This document shows positions 17,259 to 25,995 of a stretch of DNA of 64,000 nt, one piece after another. Made by a program: the position numbers and the translations under genes. Numbering within the stretch: position 1 is the stretch's first letter; each line of letters begins with the position of its first letter. The stretch is from Sphingomonadales bacterium (GTDB taxonomy: Bacteria; Pseudomonadota; Alphaproteobacteria; Sphingomonadales; Sphingomonadaceae), in contig JAIXYT010000033.1 in assembly GCA_027490095.1 (NCBI GenBank), positions 1-64,000 of the forward strand. Direction: 5' to 3'. A model generated the notes under the pieces. That model was not told the DNA's origin, searched no databases, and worked only from the letters and a program-made list of their open reading frames with translations.

Positions 17259-18239
17259 ATGCCCCGCCCCCGATTCTTCCTGCTTCTTGCCCTTGCCGCG
17301 ATCGGCATTGCGGTTGCCGTCCACTTGTTGGTCGGCACCAGCCGGAGCGGCCGTGCCGAGGCGTCGCCGGCAAAGGTGGCGGTGAAGGCGCCGAAGGTGC
17401 TGACGGTGCGCGCGGTGCTGCCGCCCGGCCACATCCTGCGGCCGGATGACCTGTCGGCCGTGCGCTGGCCCGAAGGTGCGCCGCCGCCCGGGGCGATCCT
17501 GGCGGGAAGCCCCGAAGCCGAGGCGATTGCCGGGGCCGTGACCCGCCGGTCGTTCGCAGCCGGCGAGCTGCTGGTGAAGGGCAGCGTGATCAGCCCCGGC
17601 GAGCGCGGGTTCCTGGCTGCGATCGTGAGCCCCGGCCATCGCGCGATCGCCCTGTCGGTCGAGGCCGAGACCTCGGCGGGTGGCCTGATCTGGCCCGGGG
17701 ACCGGGTCGACATCATCCTGACCCAGGAGATCCGCGAGGACGGCGTTCCGCTGGCGCAGCAGGTGGTGAGCGAGACGATCCTCGAGAATGTGCGCATCCT
17801 CTCGACCGACCAGAAGCTGGATTCGGCTGCCGATTCCGCCGGAACGGTGGAAGGCAAGGTGGAACCCCGCCGGGTGCCGACGACCGTGACCGTGGAGGTG
17901 ACGCCCGAGCAGGCCGAGCGCGTGACGGTCGGCGGAACGCTGGGCCAGCTTCACCTCACGCTGCGCGGTGTCGCCGGGGAAGCGGGTGCAGCGCAGCCGG
18001 TGCCGGCGACATCCGGCGAGCCGATCGAAGGTGTGGCGCCGCCCGTGCCCGGCCCCGAACGGAAGGTCACCTGGGCCGGGGCCGTGTCGCCGGCGCTCGG
18101 CACCGTCCGCCCGCGCGTGTCGGGTGGGCTGAGCGCATCGCCCTCCGCGCCGGCCCCTGCATCTCCCGCGCCCCAACAGCGGGGGGATGCCGCCCGCCAA
18201 TCCGGCGTCCGCGTCTATCGCGGCTCGGCAGGAGCCTGA
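17259..18239 (+). CDS. cpaB: Flp pilus assembly protein CpaB (SAF domain)
   Basis: The 326-residue protein has one N-terminal membrane segment (FFLLLALAAIGIAVAVHLLV), then an SAF domain (TVRAVLPPGHILRPDDLSAV), then a conserved RcpC/CpaB domain with AIALSVEAETSAGGLIWPGD and RVDIILTQEI. It is periplasmic and helps link the secretin to the inner-membrane machine. The C-terminal 60 residues are Pro/Ala/Ser-rich. It starts 3 bp after cpaA. Confidence 0.9.
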   Translation: MPRPRFFLLLALAAIGIAVAVHLLVGTSRSGRAEASPAKVAVKAPKVLTVRAVLPPGHILRPDDLSAVRWPEGAPPPGAILAGSPEAEAIAGAVTRRSFAAGELLVKGSVISPGERGFLAAIVSPGHRAIALSVEAETSAGGLIWPGDRVDIILTQEIREDGVPLAQQVVSETILENVRILSTDQKLDSAADSAGTVEGKVEPRRVPTTVTVEVTPEQAERVTVGGTLGQLHLTLRGVAGEAGAAQPVPATSGEPIEGVAPPVPGPERKVTWAGAVSPALGTVRPRVSGGLSASPSAPAPASPAPQQRGDAARQSGVRVYRGSAGA

Positions 18240-18241
18240 CC

Positions 18242-19567
18242 ATGCGTGTCTCTCGCACTTTCCTTCCGCTGTTCGTTGCCCCGTCGGTTGCGATGGCCTG
18301 GCAGGCCCCTGCGAGCGGCGAGCCGCTCGACCTGATGGTCGGGCAGGTCCGGACGCTGACGCTTCCCGGCTCCGCCTCGAGCGCGGTCGTCGCCGATCCC
18401 AGGGTGGCGGATGTGCAGGTGCCGTCGCCGAGCCGGCTGCTCCTGTTCGCGAAGGCGCCCGGCCGCTCGACCGTGCAGGCGCTGGGGACGGGAGGGCGGA
18501 TCCTGGCGAGCTATGAGGTGGCGGTGCTGCCCGACGTTGCCCGGCTGCGCGAGGATCTGGCAGCCGTGCCGGGCGCGACGGTGAGCCTTGCCGGAAGCGC
18601 GATCGTGCTGGACGGCGATGTGGGGACCCCGCTTGCGGCCGCACAGGCCCATGCGCTTGCGCTTGCAGCGGCAGGCGGCAAGCCCGAGGGCGTGATCAAC
18701 CGGCTGCGCGTGACGGCGTCGTCGCAGGTGAACCTGCGGGTACGGGTCGCCGAAGTGTCGCGGACGCTGGCCCGCGAGATCGGCTTCAACTTCGACATCT
18801 TCGGAACCGTGGGCGGCTTCAACCTGGGGCTCGCGACGGGCCGCGACATCGTCTCCGCAACCGGAGACCTGATCCGCGCGCCAGGGAGCGGTTCCAGCTT
18901 TGGCCTGACCCGCCGCACCGACAGCCTGGACATGAACGCCGTGATCGATGCGCTGGAAGAGGAGGGGCTGGTGTCGATCCTTGTCGAGCCCAACCTGACG
19001 GCGCGGTCGGGCGAGACGGCGAGCTTCCTGTCGGGCGGGGAGTTTCCGATCCCGGTGAACCAGAATCTGAACAATGTGGTGGTCGAGTTCAAGCGCTTCG
19101 GGGTTGCACTGGATTTCACGCCGACGGTTCTGGAGGGCGGGCGGATCTCGCTGAAGGTGCGGCCCGAGGTGTCTGAGCTCAACGACGCGGCCAGTGTCGA
19201 GATCCGGGACATCCGTGTCCCCGGGCTGTCGGTGCGGCGGGCGGAGACGACGGTCGACCTAGCATCGGGCCAGAGCTTCGCGATTGCCGGGCTGCTGAGG
19301 GCCAATGCCTCGAACAATGTCCGCTCGGTGCCGCTGCTTGGCGACATTCCGGTGCTGGGCGCCCTGTTCCGATCGACCCGGTTCCAGCGGCAGGAAACCG
19401 AGCTGGTGATCATCGTGACACCCTATCTGGTGGAGCCAGCGGCTTCGCCCGCCGATCTTGCCATCCCGAACGGTGCGGTGGTGCCGGCGGCCGATGTGGG
19501 TCGCCTGCTGGGCGGCCGCCTGGTGAAGCGCAACGCCGCCGACCCCACCGGTTTCATCCTGGAGTGA
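18242..19567 (+). CDS. cpaC: Tad pilus secretin CpaC
   Basis: The 441-residue protein has a signal peptide (RTFLPLFVAPSVAMA), an N-terminal pilus-specific domain (GQVRTLTLPGSASSAVVADP) and a C-terminal secretin domain with VSILVEPNLTARSGETASFL, GGEFPIPV and VPLLGDIPVLGALFRS. It forms the outer-membrane pore through which the pilus passes. It starts 2 bp after cpaB. Confidence 0.95.
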   Translation: MRVSRTFLPLFVAPSVAMAWQAPASGEPLDLMVGQVRTLTLPGSASSAVVADPRVADVQVPSPSRLLLFAKAPGRSTVQALGTGGRILASYEVAVLPDVARLREDLAAVPGATVSLAGSAIVLDGDVGTPLAAAQAHALALAAAGGKPEGVINRLRVTASSQVNLRVRVAEVSRTLAREIGFNFDIFGTVGGFNLGLATGRDIVSATGDLIRAPGSGSSFGLTRRTDSLDMNAVIDALEEEGLVSILVEPNLTARSGETASFLSGGEFPIPVNQNLNNVVVEFKRFGVALDFTPTVLEGGRISLKVRPEVSELNDAASVEIRDIRVPGLSVRRAETTVDLASGQSFAIAGLLRANASNNVRSVPLLGDIPVLGALFRSTRFQRQETELVIIVTPYLVEPAASPADLAIPNGAVVPAADVGRLLGGRLVKRNAADPTGFILE

Positions 19568-19572
19568 GCCTG

Positions 19573-19875
19573 ATGCGTAACCTTCTTGCCCTTGGGCTGC
19601 TTTCGCTTGCCGTGCCCCTGCCGGCCCAGACGGCGCCTGCGCCGGTGGTGGATCCCGTGTCGTCGAAGCGCTGTGTGGCGACGCCGTCGGCCTTCGGGTG
19701 CGCCAATGGCGCCAACCTGGCAGTGATGGCGAAACAGGAGGATCTGGTTGGCGGCCGGCCGCTTTCGCCGGCGCCCGGCGCACTGGAGGCGGCGGCCATT
19801 GCGCGCCTGTTCGCCGACAAGGCGAAGGACCTGCGGCGCGAGGGCACGGAAGGTGCCGGCGGGGGGCCGCAGTGA
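19573..19875 (+). CDS. cpaD: Minimal CpaD-like pilus protein
   Basis: The 100-residue product has a signal peptide (LLALGLLSLAVPLPAQ) and the C-terminal signature of CpaD pilus lipoproteins: CVATPSAFGCANGANLAVM followed by DLVGGRPLSP. Typical CpaD is about 200 residues and has a lipobox; here the N-terminal domain and the lipobox are absent. The position between cpaC and cpaE is that of cpaD, so the call rests on motif and place. The ATG at 19573 is preferred to a GTG 9 bp upstream. Its stop overlaps the cpaE start. Confidence 0.7.
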   Translation: MRNLLALGLLSLAVPLPAQTAPAPVVDPVSSKRCVATPSAFGCANGANLAVMAKQEDLVGGRPLSPAPGALEAAAIARLFADKAKDLRREGTEGAGGGPQ

Positions 19876-21071
19876 ACGCGGTCGCGCCGGTCGGCGCGGC
19901 GGGCGCCGGGCGCCTGCAGGGCGTTCTTGCCTATCTGCAGGATGCCGAGAGCGAGGCCGTGCTGAGGCGGGTGGCGACCCAGCTGGCGCTTCCCGGGTTC
20001 GACGTGCGGCGGGGCGGGATCGCGGCTGCCGCGCGCGACCTCAAGCAGCAGCGATCGCCTGCATTGCTGTTCGTCGACGTGGCCGGGGTCGACACGATCC
20101 TGGATGCGGTGTCGGACCTGTCGGATGTCTGCGAGCCGCAGCTGCAGCTGGTGGTGATCGGCGAGGCCAATGATGTGGGCCTCTACCGCGGGCTGATGGG
20201 GCTGGGGGTGGCCGACTATCTGTTCAAGCCGCTGACCGCCGAGCTGGTGGAGCAGGTGATCTGGCGGCTCACCAACGGCGGGCCGCAGGGCAACGAGGCG
20301 CGGCTGGGCAAGCTGGTGGCGGTGTGCGGGGCGCGCGGAGGTGTCGGCGCCAGCAGTGTGGCTGCGAACCTTGCCTCTTATCTGGCTGAAAAGGCCTCTC
20401 GCCGGGTTGCGCTGGTCGACCTCGATGTCCGCTCGGGCGCGCAGGCGCTGTTGCTGGGCGCGAAGCCGAACCCGGGCCTCGCTGAAGCGCTGGAGGTGCC
20501 CGGCCGGCTCGACGACCTGTTCCTCGAGCGGGCGACGGTGTCGGTGGGCCCCCGGCTGGACCTGCTGGCGAGCGAGATGCCGCCCGAGCGGGTGCCCATG
20601 CCGAAGTTCGAGGGCGGCGACGCGCTGATCAGCCGGTTGCAGCGGAGCTACCATTATGTGCTGATGGACGTGCCCGTGGGGCTGAGGGATGCGGCAGCAC
20701 CGCTGCTGGCTGCGACGCAGATCCAGATCCTGGTGCTGGAATCGACGCTCGTTTCGGCGCGGGACACGCTGCAGCGGGTGGAGGCGGCCAGCGCGCTGGG
20801 GCAGCGGCAGATCCTGCTGCACAACAAGGCCGGACGCCCGGGCGACCTGTCGTCGGCCGAGCTTGCAACCGCGCTGGCGAGGGCGCCTGACGCCACGATT
20901 CCGTTCCTGCCACGGGCCTTCAACGGGGGCATCAACCTTGGCCGCCCGGCGTGGCGCGACGACCCGCGCGCGGAAGCTGCCGTGGCGCTGCTGGCCCGCG
21001 AGCTGTCGGGGCAGAAGGTGCGAACGCCCAAGGCGCCGGGCTGGAAACGCCTGCTGGGGCTGGGCGCATGA
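19872..21071 (+). CDS. cpaE: CpaE pilus localisation ATPase
   Basis: The 399-residue protein combines an N-terminal receiver-like domain (LLFVDVAGVDTILDAVSDL, VADYLFKPLTAELV) with a MinD/ParA-type ATPase domain. The deviant Walker A is CGARGGVGASSVAANLA, with GASS in place of GKST as is common in CpaE. It positions the Tad machine at the cell pole. The GTG start overlaps the previous stop (GTGA). Confidence 0.9.
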   Translation: MNAVAPVGAAGAGRLQGVLAYLQDAESEAVLRRVATQLALPGFDVRRGGIAAAARDLKQQRSPALLFVDVAGVDTILDAVSDLSDVCEPQLQLVVIGEANDVGLYRGLMGLGVADYLFKPLTAELVEQVIWRLTNGGPQGNEARLGKLVAVCGARGGVGASSVAANLASYLAEKASRRVALVDLDVRSGAQALLLGAKPNPGLAEALEVPGRLDDLFLERATVSVGPRLDLLASEMPPERVPMPKFEGGDALISRLQRSYHYVLMDVPVGLRDAAAPLLAATQIQILVLESTLVSARDTLQRVEAASALGQRQILLHNKAGRPGDLSSAELATALARAPDATIPFLPRAFNGGINLGRPAWRDDPRAEAAVALLARELSGQKVRTPKAPGWKRLLGLGA

Positions 21072-22414
21072 GCTTCGGGCGTCGTCAGGTCCGCGAACTG
21101 GCGTCCGAGGCGCCGCAGGCCCCCGGCCGGGCCGAGGCTGTCCTCGTGCGTGCGACGCCCGAGCAGTTCGGGCTGGTGCGCCGCCTTGCCCTTTCGCGGC
21201 TGGACGCGGTGACGATCGCGGAGCTGGACGGGCCGACGCTGCGCGCCGCCATTTCGGAGGCGGTGGCCGCGGTTGCCACCGAAGAGCGGGTCCAGCTGAA
21301 TGCCCGCGAGCAGGCCGCACTTGCCGACGAGCTGGTGAACGACATGCTTGGCCTTGGGCCGCTGGAGCCGCTGCTGGCGGACGAGAGCGTGACGGACATC
21401 ATGGTCAATGGGCCGAACTGCACCTTTGTCGAGAAGGGCGGCCGGCTGCAGAAGGCGGATATCCGCTTCCGCGACAATGCGCATCTGCTGGGAATCTCGC
21501 AGCGCATCGCGTCGGCCATCGGGCGGCGGGTGGACGAGAGCTCGCCCCTGCTCGACGCGCGGCTTGAGGACGGTAGCCGGGTGAACATCGTGATCCCGCC
21601 GCTGGCGCTGGACGGGCCATGCCTTTCGATCCGGAAGTTCGCGAAGAAGCGGATCGACCTTGCCAAGCTGGTCGAGTTCAACGCCATGTCGGAGAACCTG
21701 GCGCGCGCGCTGGAGATCATGGCGCGCTGCCGGCTGAACATCGTGATCTCGGGCGGGACGGGCTCGGGGAAGACCACGCTGCTGAATGCCGTCAGCCGCT
21801 TTGCCGACAACAGCGAGCGGCTTGTCACGATCGAGGATGCAGCCGAGCTGCAGCTGCAACAGCCGCATGTGGTGCGGCTGGAGACGCGGCCGCCGAACCT
21901 GGAAGGGACCGGCGCGATCAGCCAGCGCGATCTCGTGCGCAATGCGCTGCGGATGCGGCCGGACCGGATCATCATCGGCGAGGTGCGCGGCGCCGAGGCC
22001 TTCGACATGCTGCAGGCGATGAACACGGGCCACGATGGCTCGATGTCGACGATCCACGCCAACAACAGCCGCGACGCGCTCGCCAGGATCGAGAACATGG
22101 TGCTGATGGGGGCGGTGGGCCTGCCGTCGGCAGCGATCCGCCAGCAGATCGTGAGCGCGCTGGACGTGATCGTGCAGGTGCAGCGCATGCGCGACGGCAA
22201 GCGGCGCGTGACGCAGGTGACCGAGGTGGTGGGGCAGGAGGGCGAGGTCGTCGTTCTCCAGGACCTGTTCACCTTCGAATATGACGGCGAGAACCGGGAC
22301 GGCACGCTGAGGGGCGAGTTCCGCCCGACGGGCGTGCGGCCGGGCTTCCTGCCGCGGCTGCGCTACTTCGGGCTCGACGAGCTCTACACCAGCGTGTCGG
22401 CGCTTGGCGCATGA
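21068..22414 (+). CDS. cpaF: Tad pilus assembly ATPase CpaF/TadA
   Basis: The 448-residue protein is the secretion-superfamily ATPase that drives pilus assembly. It has Walker A GGTGSGKTTLLNAVS, the Asp box VTIEDAAELQLQQPHVVRLE, Walker B RIIIGEVRGAEAFDML and the His box GSMSTIHANN. The N-terminal domain ends in SPLLDARLEDGSRVNIVIPP. It overlaps cpaE by ATGA. Confidence 0.95.
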   Translation: MSFGRRQVRELASEAPQAPGRAEAVLVRATPEQFGLVRRLALSRLDAVTIAELDGPTLRAAISEAVAAVATEERVQLNAREQAALADELVNDMLGLGPLEPLLADESVTDIMVNGPNCTFVEKGGRLQKADIRFRDNAHLLGISQRIASAIGRRVDESSPLLDARLEDGSRVNIVIPPLALDGPCLSIRKFAKKRIDLAKLVEFNAMSENLARALEIMARCRLNIVISGGTGSGKTTLLNAVSRFADNSERLVTIEDAAELQLQQPHVVRLETRPPNLEGTGAISQRDLVRNALRMRPDRIIIGEVRGAEAFDMLQAMNTGHDGSMSTIHANNSRDALARIENMVLMGAVGLPSAAIRQQIVSALDVIVQVQRMRDGKRRVTQVTEVVGQEGEVVVLQDLFTFEYDGENRDGTLRGEFRPTGVRPGFLPRLRYFGLDELYTSVSALGA

Positions 22415-23325
22415 CGGTTGCGCTGCGCCTTCCGCCTCTTGGGGAGCGTCGCCGCCGCATGGAGCGGCTGGCCCTGCTGCGGCCGGCGACACCGCGCGCC
22501 GGCGATGGCCGGCGTGACGCAAAGGGGCCCTCTGCTGTCGACCGGTTCGGACGGCGCCTGAAGGGGTTGATCGATCCCCTGCTGGGGATCGACCGAGCGC
22601 TGGCGACGGACGAGCGCCTGTCCATCGTGCGCCCCTTGCTTGCCGGCGCCGGCGCGGTGGCCGCGGCCTGGCTGTGCCTCACCTTCCTGCTGGAGGTTTC
22701 GGGGCCCTTTGCCGCGCCGCTGTCGGCGGCGGCTGCGATCTTCGTTGCGCGCGGGCAGGTGACGGGTGCGCGGGATTCCATCCGCGAACTGATGGAAGAG
22801 CAGTTCGCACTTGCGCTGGGCGTGATCATCCGCTGCGTGCGGGCGGGCCTTCCGGTGACGGAAGGCATGCGGGCTGTCTCGTCCGAGCTGCCCTGGCCGA
22901 CCGGGCCGGAGTTCCGCCGCGCGGTCGACCAGATCCAGCTGGGCGAAGGCTTCGACGCGGCGCTGCAGGCGCTGGCCGACCGCTGCGTGCTGACCGACTA
23001 TCGCTTCTTCGCGGTGTCCGTCGCGCTGCAGCGGCAGACCGGCGGCAACCTCAGCGAGACCCTGGAGAACCTGTCGGAGACGATCCGCAAGCGGCGGGCC
23101 GTGCGGCTGAAGGCCCGGTCGCTGACATCCGAGACCCGCGCCACCGTGTGGGTGCTCGCGCTGCTTCCCGTGGTGGTGGGCGGAATCCTGATGGTGGTGA
23201 ACCCGCCCTATGTGATGCAGCTGTTCACCACGCCGGGCGGGCGGCAGCTGCTGGGGATCGCGATCCTGGTGCAGATGGTCGGCCTGGCGATCATCCGCGC
23301 GCTGTCGCGGCGGGCGCTGAGCTGA
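22411..23325 (+). CDS. tadB: Tad pilus inner-membrane protein TadB
   Basis: The 304-residue protein is a type II secretion F-domain membrane protein. It has two N-terminal helices, a cytosolic helical domain with AVDQIQLGEGFDAALQAL and LQRQTGGNLSETLENLSETI, and two C-terminal helices. Together with TadC it forms the platform driven by CpaF. It overlaps cpaF by ATGA. Confidence 0.92.
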   Translation: MTVALRLPPLGERRRRMERLALLRPATPRAGDGRRDAKGPSAVDRFGRRLKGLIDPLLGIDRALATDERLSIVRPLLAGAGAVAAAWLCLTFLLEVSGPFAAPLSAAAAIFVARGQVTGARDSIRELMEEQFALALGVIIRCVRAGLPVTEGMRAVSSELPWPTGPEFRRAVDQIQLGEGFDAALQALADRCVLTDYRFFAVSVALQRQTGGNLSETLENLSETIRKRRAVRLKARSLTSETRATVWVLALLPVVVGGILMVVNPPYVMQLFTTPGGRQLLGIAILVQMVGLAIIRALSRRALS

Positions 23326-24242
23326 TGGACGGGCGCAGCCTCGTGTCGACCGCGCTAGCAGCGCCTGGCCAGGGTGTCGGGGCGCTCATGCTGGCGCGCC
23401 GGCGGCTGGGAACAGGCGGGCAGCGCCATGTGCGCTTGCAGCAGGTGGCGCCGCCTCGGCCGGAATCGGCAGTCGCCGACAGCCCGCTGCGGCGGCTGGG
23501 CGACTGGCTGGCGCGCACCCCGATCGTCGGCAGCACCGAGGTCGGCAAGCTGCGGCAGACGCTGTATGCGGCCGGCCTGACGGGGCCGCATGCGGTCGAC
23601 CAGTTCATCGGTTTCAAGCTCTGCTTTGCCGTGCTGCTGATCCTGGCGGCGCTCGTGTTGCTGAACTGGCGCGACGGGCCGGCCTCGCCGCTGTTCTCGG
23701 CGACGCTGCTGCTGGGCGCGGCCGTGGTGGGCCTGCGCGGGCCGGACTTCGTGATGGGCCGCCGGGCTGCGGCCCGGCGCGAGGCGATCGACCGCGGGCT
23801 CGCCGACGCGCTGGACCTGCTGGTGGTCTGTGCCGAAGCCGGGATCGGGATCGAGCTGGGGCTGGAGCGGGTGGCCCGCGAGATGAAGCCCGTCCATCCC
23901 GAGCTTGCCGCCGAACTTGCGATCACGGTGTCGGAGATGCGGCTGCTGGCCGACCGGCTGCAGGGCCTGCACAACATGGGCGAACGGGTGAACCTGGAGA
24001 GCGTGCAGTCGATCGCCTCCACCCTGTCGCAGACGCTGCGCTACGGCACGCCGCTGGGCAAGGCGCTGCGGACGTTGACGAGCGACTTCCGGCTGGTGCG
24101 GCAGACGCGGATGGAGGAGCGCGCAGCGCGGCTGCCGGTGCTGATCACGGTTCCGATGATCGTCTTCATCCTGCCGGCAACCACGCTTGTGGTGGCGGGC
24201 CCAGCCTTCCTGCAGCTCGTCTCTGCCCTTCGGGAGATCTGA
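23325..24242 (+). CDS. tadC: Tad pilus inner-membrane protein TadC
   Basis: The 305-residue protein is the partner F-domain platform protein. ADALDLLVVCAEAGIGIELG and SIASTLSQTLRYGTPLGKAL are typical TadC helices, followed by TRMEERAARLPVLITVPMIV. The ATG overlaps the tadB stop (TGATG). The first 60 residues are less conserved in appearance. Confidence 0.92.
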   Translation: MDGRSLVSTALAAPGQGVGALMLARRRLGTGGQRHVRLQQVAPPRPESAVADSPLRRLGDWLARTPIVGSTEVGKLRQTLYAAGLTGPHAVDQFIGFKLCFAVLLILAALVLLNWRDGPASPLFSATLLLGAAVVGLRGPDFVMGRRAAARREAIDRGLADALDLLVVCAEAGIGIELGLERVAREMKPVHPELAAELAITVSEMRLLADRLQGLHNMGERVNLESVQSIASTLSQTLRYGTPLGKALRTLTSDFRLVRQTRMEERAARLPVLITVPMIVFILPATTLVVAGPAFLQLVSALREI

Positions 24243-24246
24243 CGCC

Positions 24247-24822
24247 ATGCTGGTTCGCCTTGTCGTTGCCCTGCTTGCCCTGCTGCTGTGTCCGGTCCCG
24301 GCTGCCGACGCCCGTGATCGGCCGGAGGCGCTGCGGGTGCAGGCCGGGCTTGGCCCGGTGCTTGCCCGGGCGGCTGCCCGCTCGGGCCAGTGGGAATCGG
24401 CCGCCCGGCTGTGGCGGGCCCGCACCCAGGCCGAGCCCATGGATGCCGAGGCCTGGACCGGGCTGGGCGAGGCCCTGTCCCACATGGGCGACGGGTCGGA
24501 TGCAGTTGCCGCGCTGGCACGGGCGGCCGAACTCTCGCCCGGGCGACCGGGCCTGGCGCTGCTGCTGGGCCGCGCCCAGCTGCAGCAGGGAAATGCGCGG
24601 GCAGCGCTTGCGGCCTTCGGTGCGGCGACCGGGACGAACCCGCGCAACCCGGCGGCCTGGACGGGGCTGGGCATCGCGCATGATCTGCTTGGCGAGGCCG
24701 AGGCGGCGCAGCTGGCCTATGGCCGGGCGCTCGCGATCGATCCGCTGAACAGGGCCGCGCGGCACAATCTGGCGCTCAGCCGGGCGCAGCAGGCATCGGC
24801 CCGGCCGGGAGCAGCGCCATGA
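24247..24822 (+). CDS. tadD: TadD-like tetratricopeptide protein
   Basis: The 191-residue protein has a signal peptide (LVVALLALLLCPVPAADA) and about four TPR units (for example AWTGLGEALSHMGDGSDAVA and AWTGLGIAHDLLGEAEAAQL). In other Tad loci TadD is a lipoprotein that helps secretin assembly. Here no lipobox cysteine is placed at the cleavage site; the only cysteine lies inside the hydrophobic segment. Confidence 0.85.
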   Translation: MLVRLVVALLALLLCPVPAADARDRPEALRVQAGLGPVLARAAARSGQWESAARLWRARTQAEPMDAEAWTGLGEALSHMGDGSDAVAALARAAELSPGRPGLALLLGRAQLQQGNARAALAAFGAATGTNPRNPAAWTGLGIAHDLLGEAEAAQLAYGRALAIDPLNRAARHNLALSRAQQASARPGAAP

Positions 24823-25409
24823 ACCGAAGGCGAGGCGCCGCCGCACTGGAGACCGCCGCAGCGCTGCCCTTCCTGGTGCTGCTGCTGACGGCGACAGCCG
24901 ATTATGCCTGGCTTGCGCTTGTTCAGCACCAGATGGGCCATGCTGCCCGTTCGGCCTCGCGCTACGGGATCACGGGCGAGGCCGATGCGGAGCCGATTGC
25001 CGAGGGCGTTCAGCTGGTCGCAATGTGCGACGGCAACGGCGGCGACGGCCCGCGGCTGGACCGCATCCGCGCGGTGCTGGCCCGCAATGCCGGCACGGTG
25101 CTGAAACCGGCGGGGCTGTGCCTTGCCCTGAGTGCCTATGAAGGGTTTCAGGCGGTCGGGCAGCCCGAGCCGCTGGCCGACATCAACGGCAATGGCCGGC
25201 ACGATACGGGCGAGGCGTTCACCGACGTGAACGGCAATGGCAGCTGGGATGCGGACCAGGCATTGCCGAGCCCGGGCAGCAGCGCGGCGGTCGCCGTCTA
25301 CACGCTGCGCTATGTGACCCGGCCGCTGACCGGGCTCACGCCCGGGCTGGGGCGGGATCGCGACCTTGTGTTCGAATCCCGCGTGGTGGTGCGCAATGAG
25401 CCCTTCTGA
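24819..25409 (+). CDS. tadE: TadE-like pseudopilin with two calcium-loop motifs
   Basis: The 196-residue protein has the TadE N-terminus RRRGAAALETAAALPFLVLL with Glu in the processing-site helix, then a periplasmic domain. Residues about 125–150 hold two EF-hand or dockerin-like loops, DINGNGRHDTGE and DVNGNGSWDAD, which is unusual for TadE. Calcium binding is inferred. It overlaps tadD by ATGA. Confidence 0.8.
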   Translation: MNRRRGAAALETAAALPFLVLLLTATADYAWLALVQHQMGHAARSASRYGITGEADAEPIAEGVQLVAMCDGNGGDGPRLDRIRAVLARNAGTVLKPAGLCLALSAYEGFQAVGQPEPLADINGNGRHDTGEAFTDVNGNGSWDADQALPSPGSSAAVAVYTLRYVTRPLTGLTPGLGRDRDLVFESRVVVRNEPF

Positions 25410-25995
25410 CATGGCACTCCGGTCCGGGCGGTCCGACCGGGTCGGACGGCGCAGGCGGCGCGGCGCCGGCGCGCTGGAGTTTGCGGTTGCGGCGCCGCTG
25501 CTGCTGGGCCTGCTGCTGGCGGTGGTCGATCTCGGCCGCTACCTGGTGGCCGCGCAGCTCGCTGCGGCGGCGGCGAGCGCGGTTGCCGACCTTGCCTCCC
25601 AGACCGAGAATTTCACGCCCGAGATGGATCCGGCGCTGGTGACGACAGGGCAGGAGCTGGCGGTGCTGGCCCGGGCCGCTTCCGAGGTTGCGCGGCCTGT
25701 CGACCTGATGACGGACGGGGCCGTCATCGTGACGGTGCTGGTGAACGGGGGGAGCGGAACGGAGATCGGCTGGCAGCGGCGCTGGGGGCGGGCCGACATC
25801 CGCACCTCGATCAGCGCCCAGGACACGCGCGGCGTATCGGTAACGGCGGGTGACAGTGTCGTGTTTGCCGAGGTGGCCGGGGTCTACCGCCCCTGGCTGC
25901 TGTCTGGGCGGATCCTGGGGCTGCAGGATGCGTTCGAGTATCGCAGCGTCTCGGTGCGGCGCGCGCGCCTCGGCGGACCGGCGCTGGCGCGATGA
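25396..25995 (+). CDS. tadF: Second TadE/F-like pseudopilin
   Basis: The 199-residue product has the TadE-type start RRRRRGAGALEFAVAAPLLL followed by one hydrophobic helix and a periplasmic domain. The start at 25396 overlaps the previous gene by 14 bp; an ATG at 25411 is the alternative. It is likely processed by CpaA and acts as a minor pilin. Confidence 0.8.
   Translation: MSPSDMALRSGRSDRVGRRRRRGAGALEFAVAAPLLLGLLLAVVDLGRYLVAAQLAAAAASAVADLASQTENFTPEMDPALVTTGQELAVLARAASEVARPVDLMTDGAVIVTVLVNGGSGTEIGWQRRWGRADIRTSISAQDTRGVSVTAGDSVVFAEVAGVYRPWLLSGRILGLQDAFEYRSVSVRRARLGGPALAR

Noticed and set aside
19554-22522. Long minus-strand frames opposite cpaD–cpaF
   Set aside because: They shadow well-supported pilus genes and show Arg/His/Pro-rich nonsense-like sequence.
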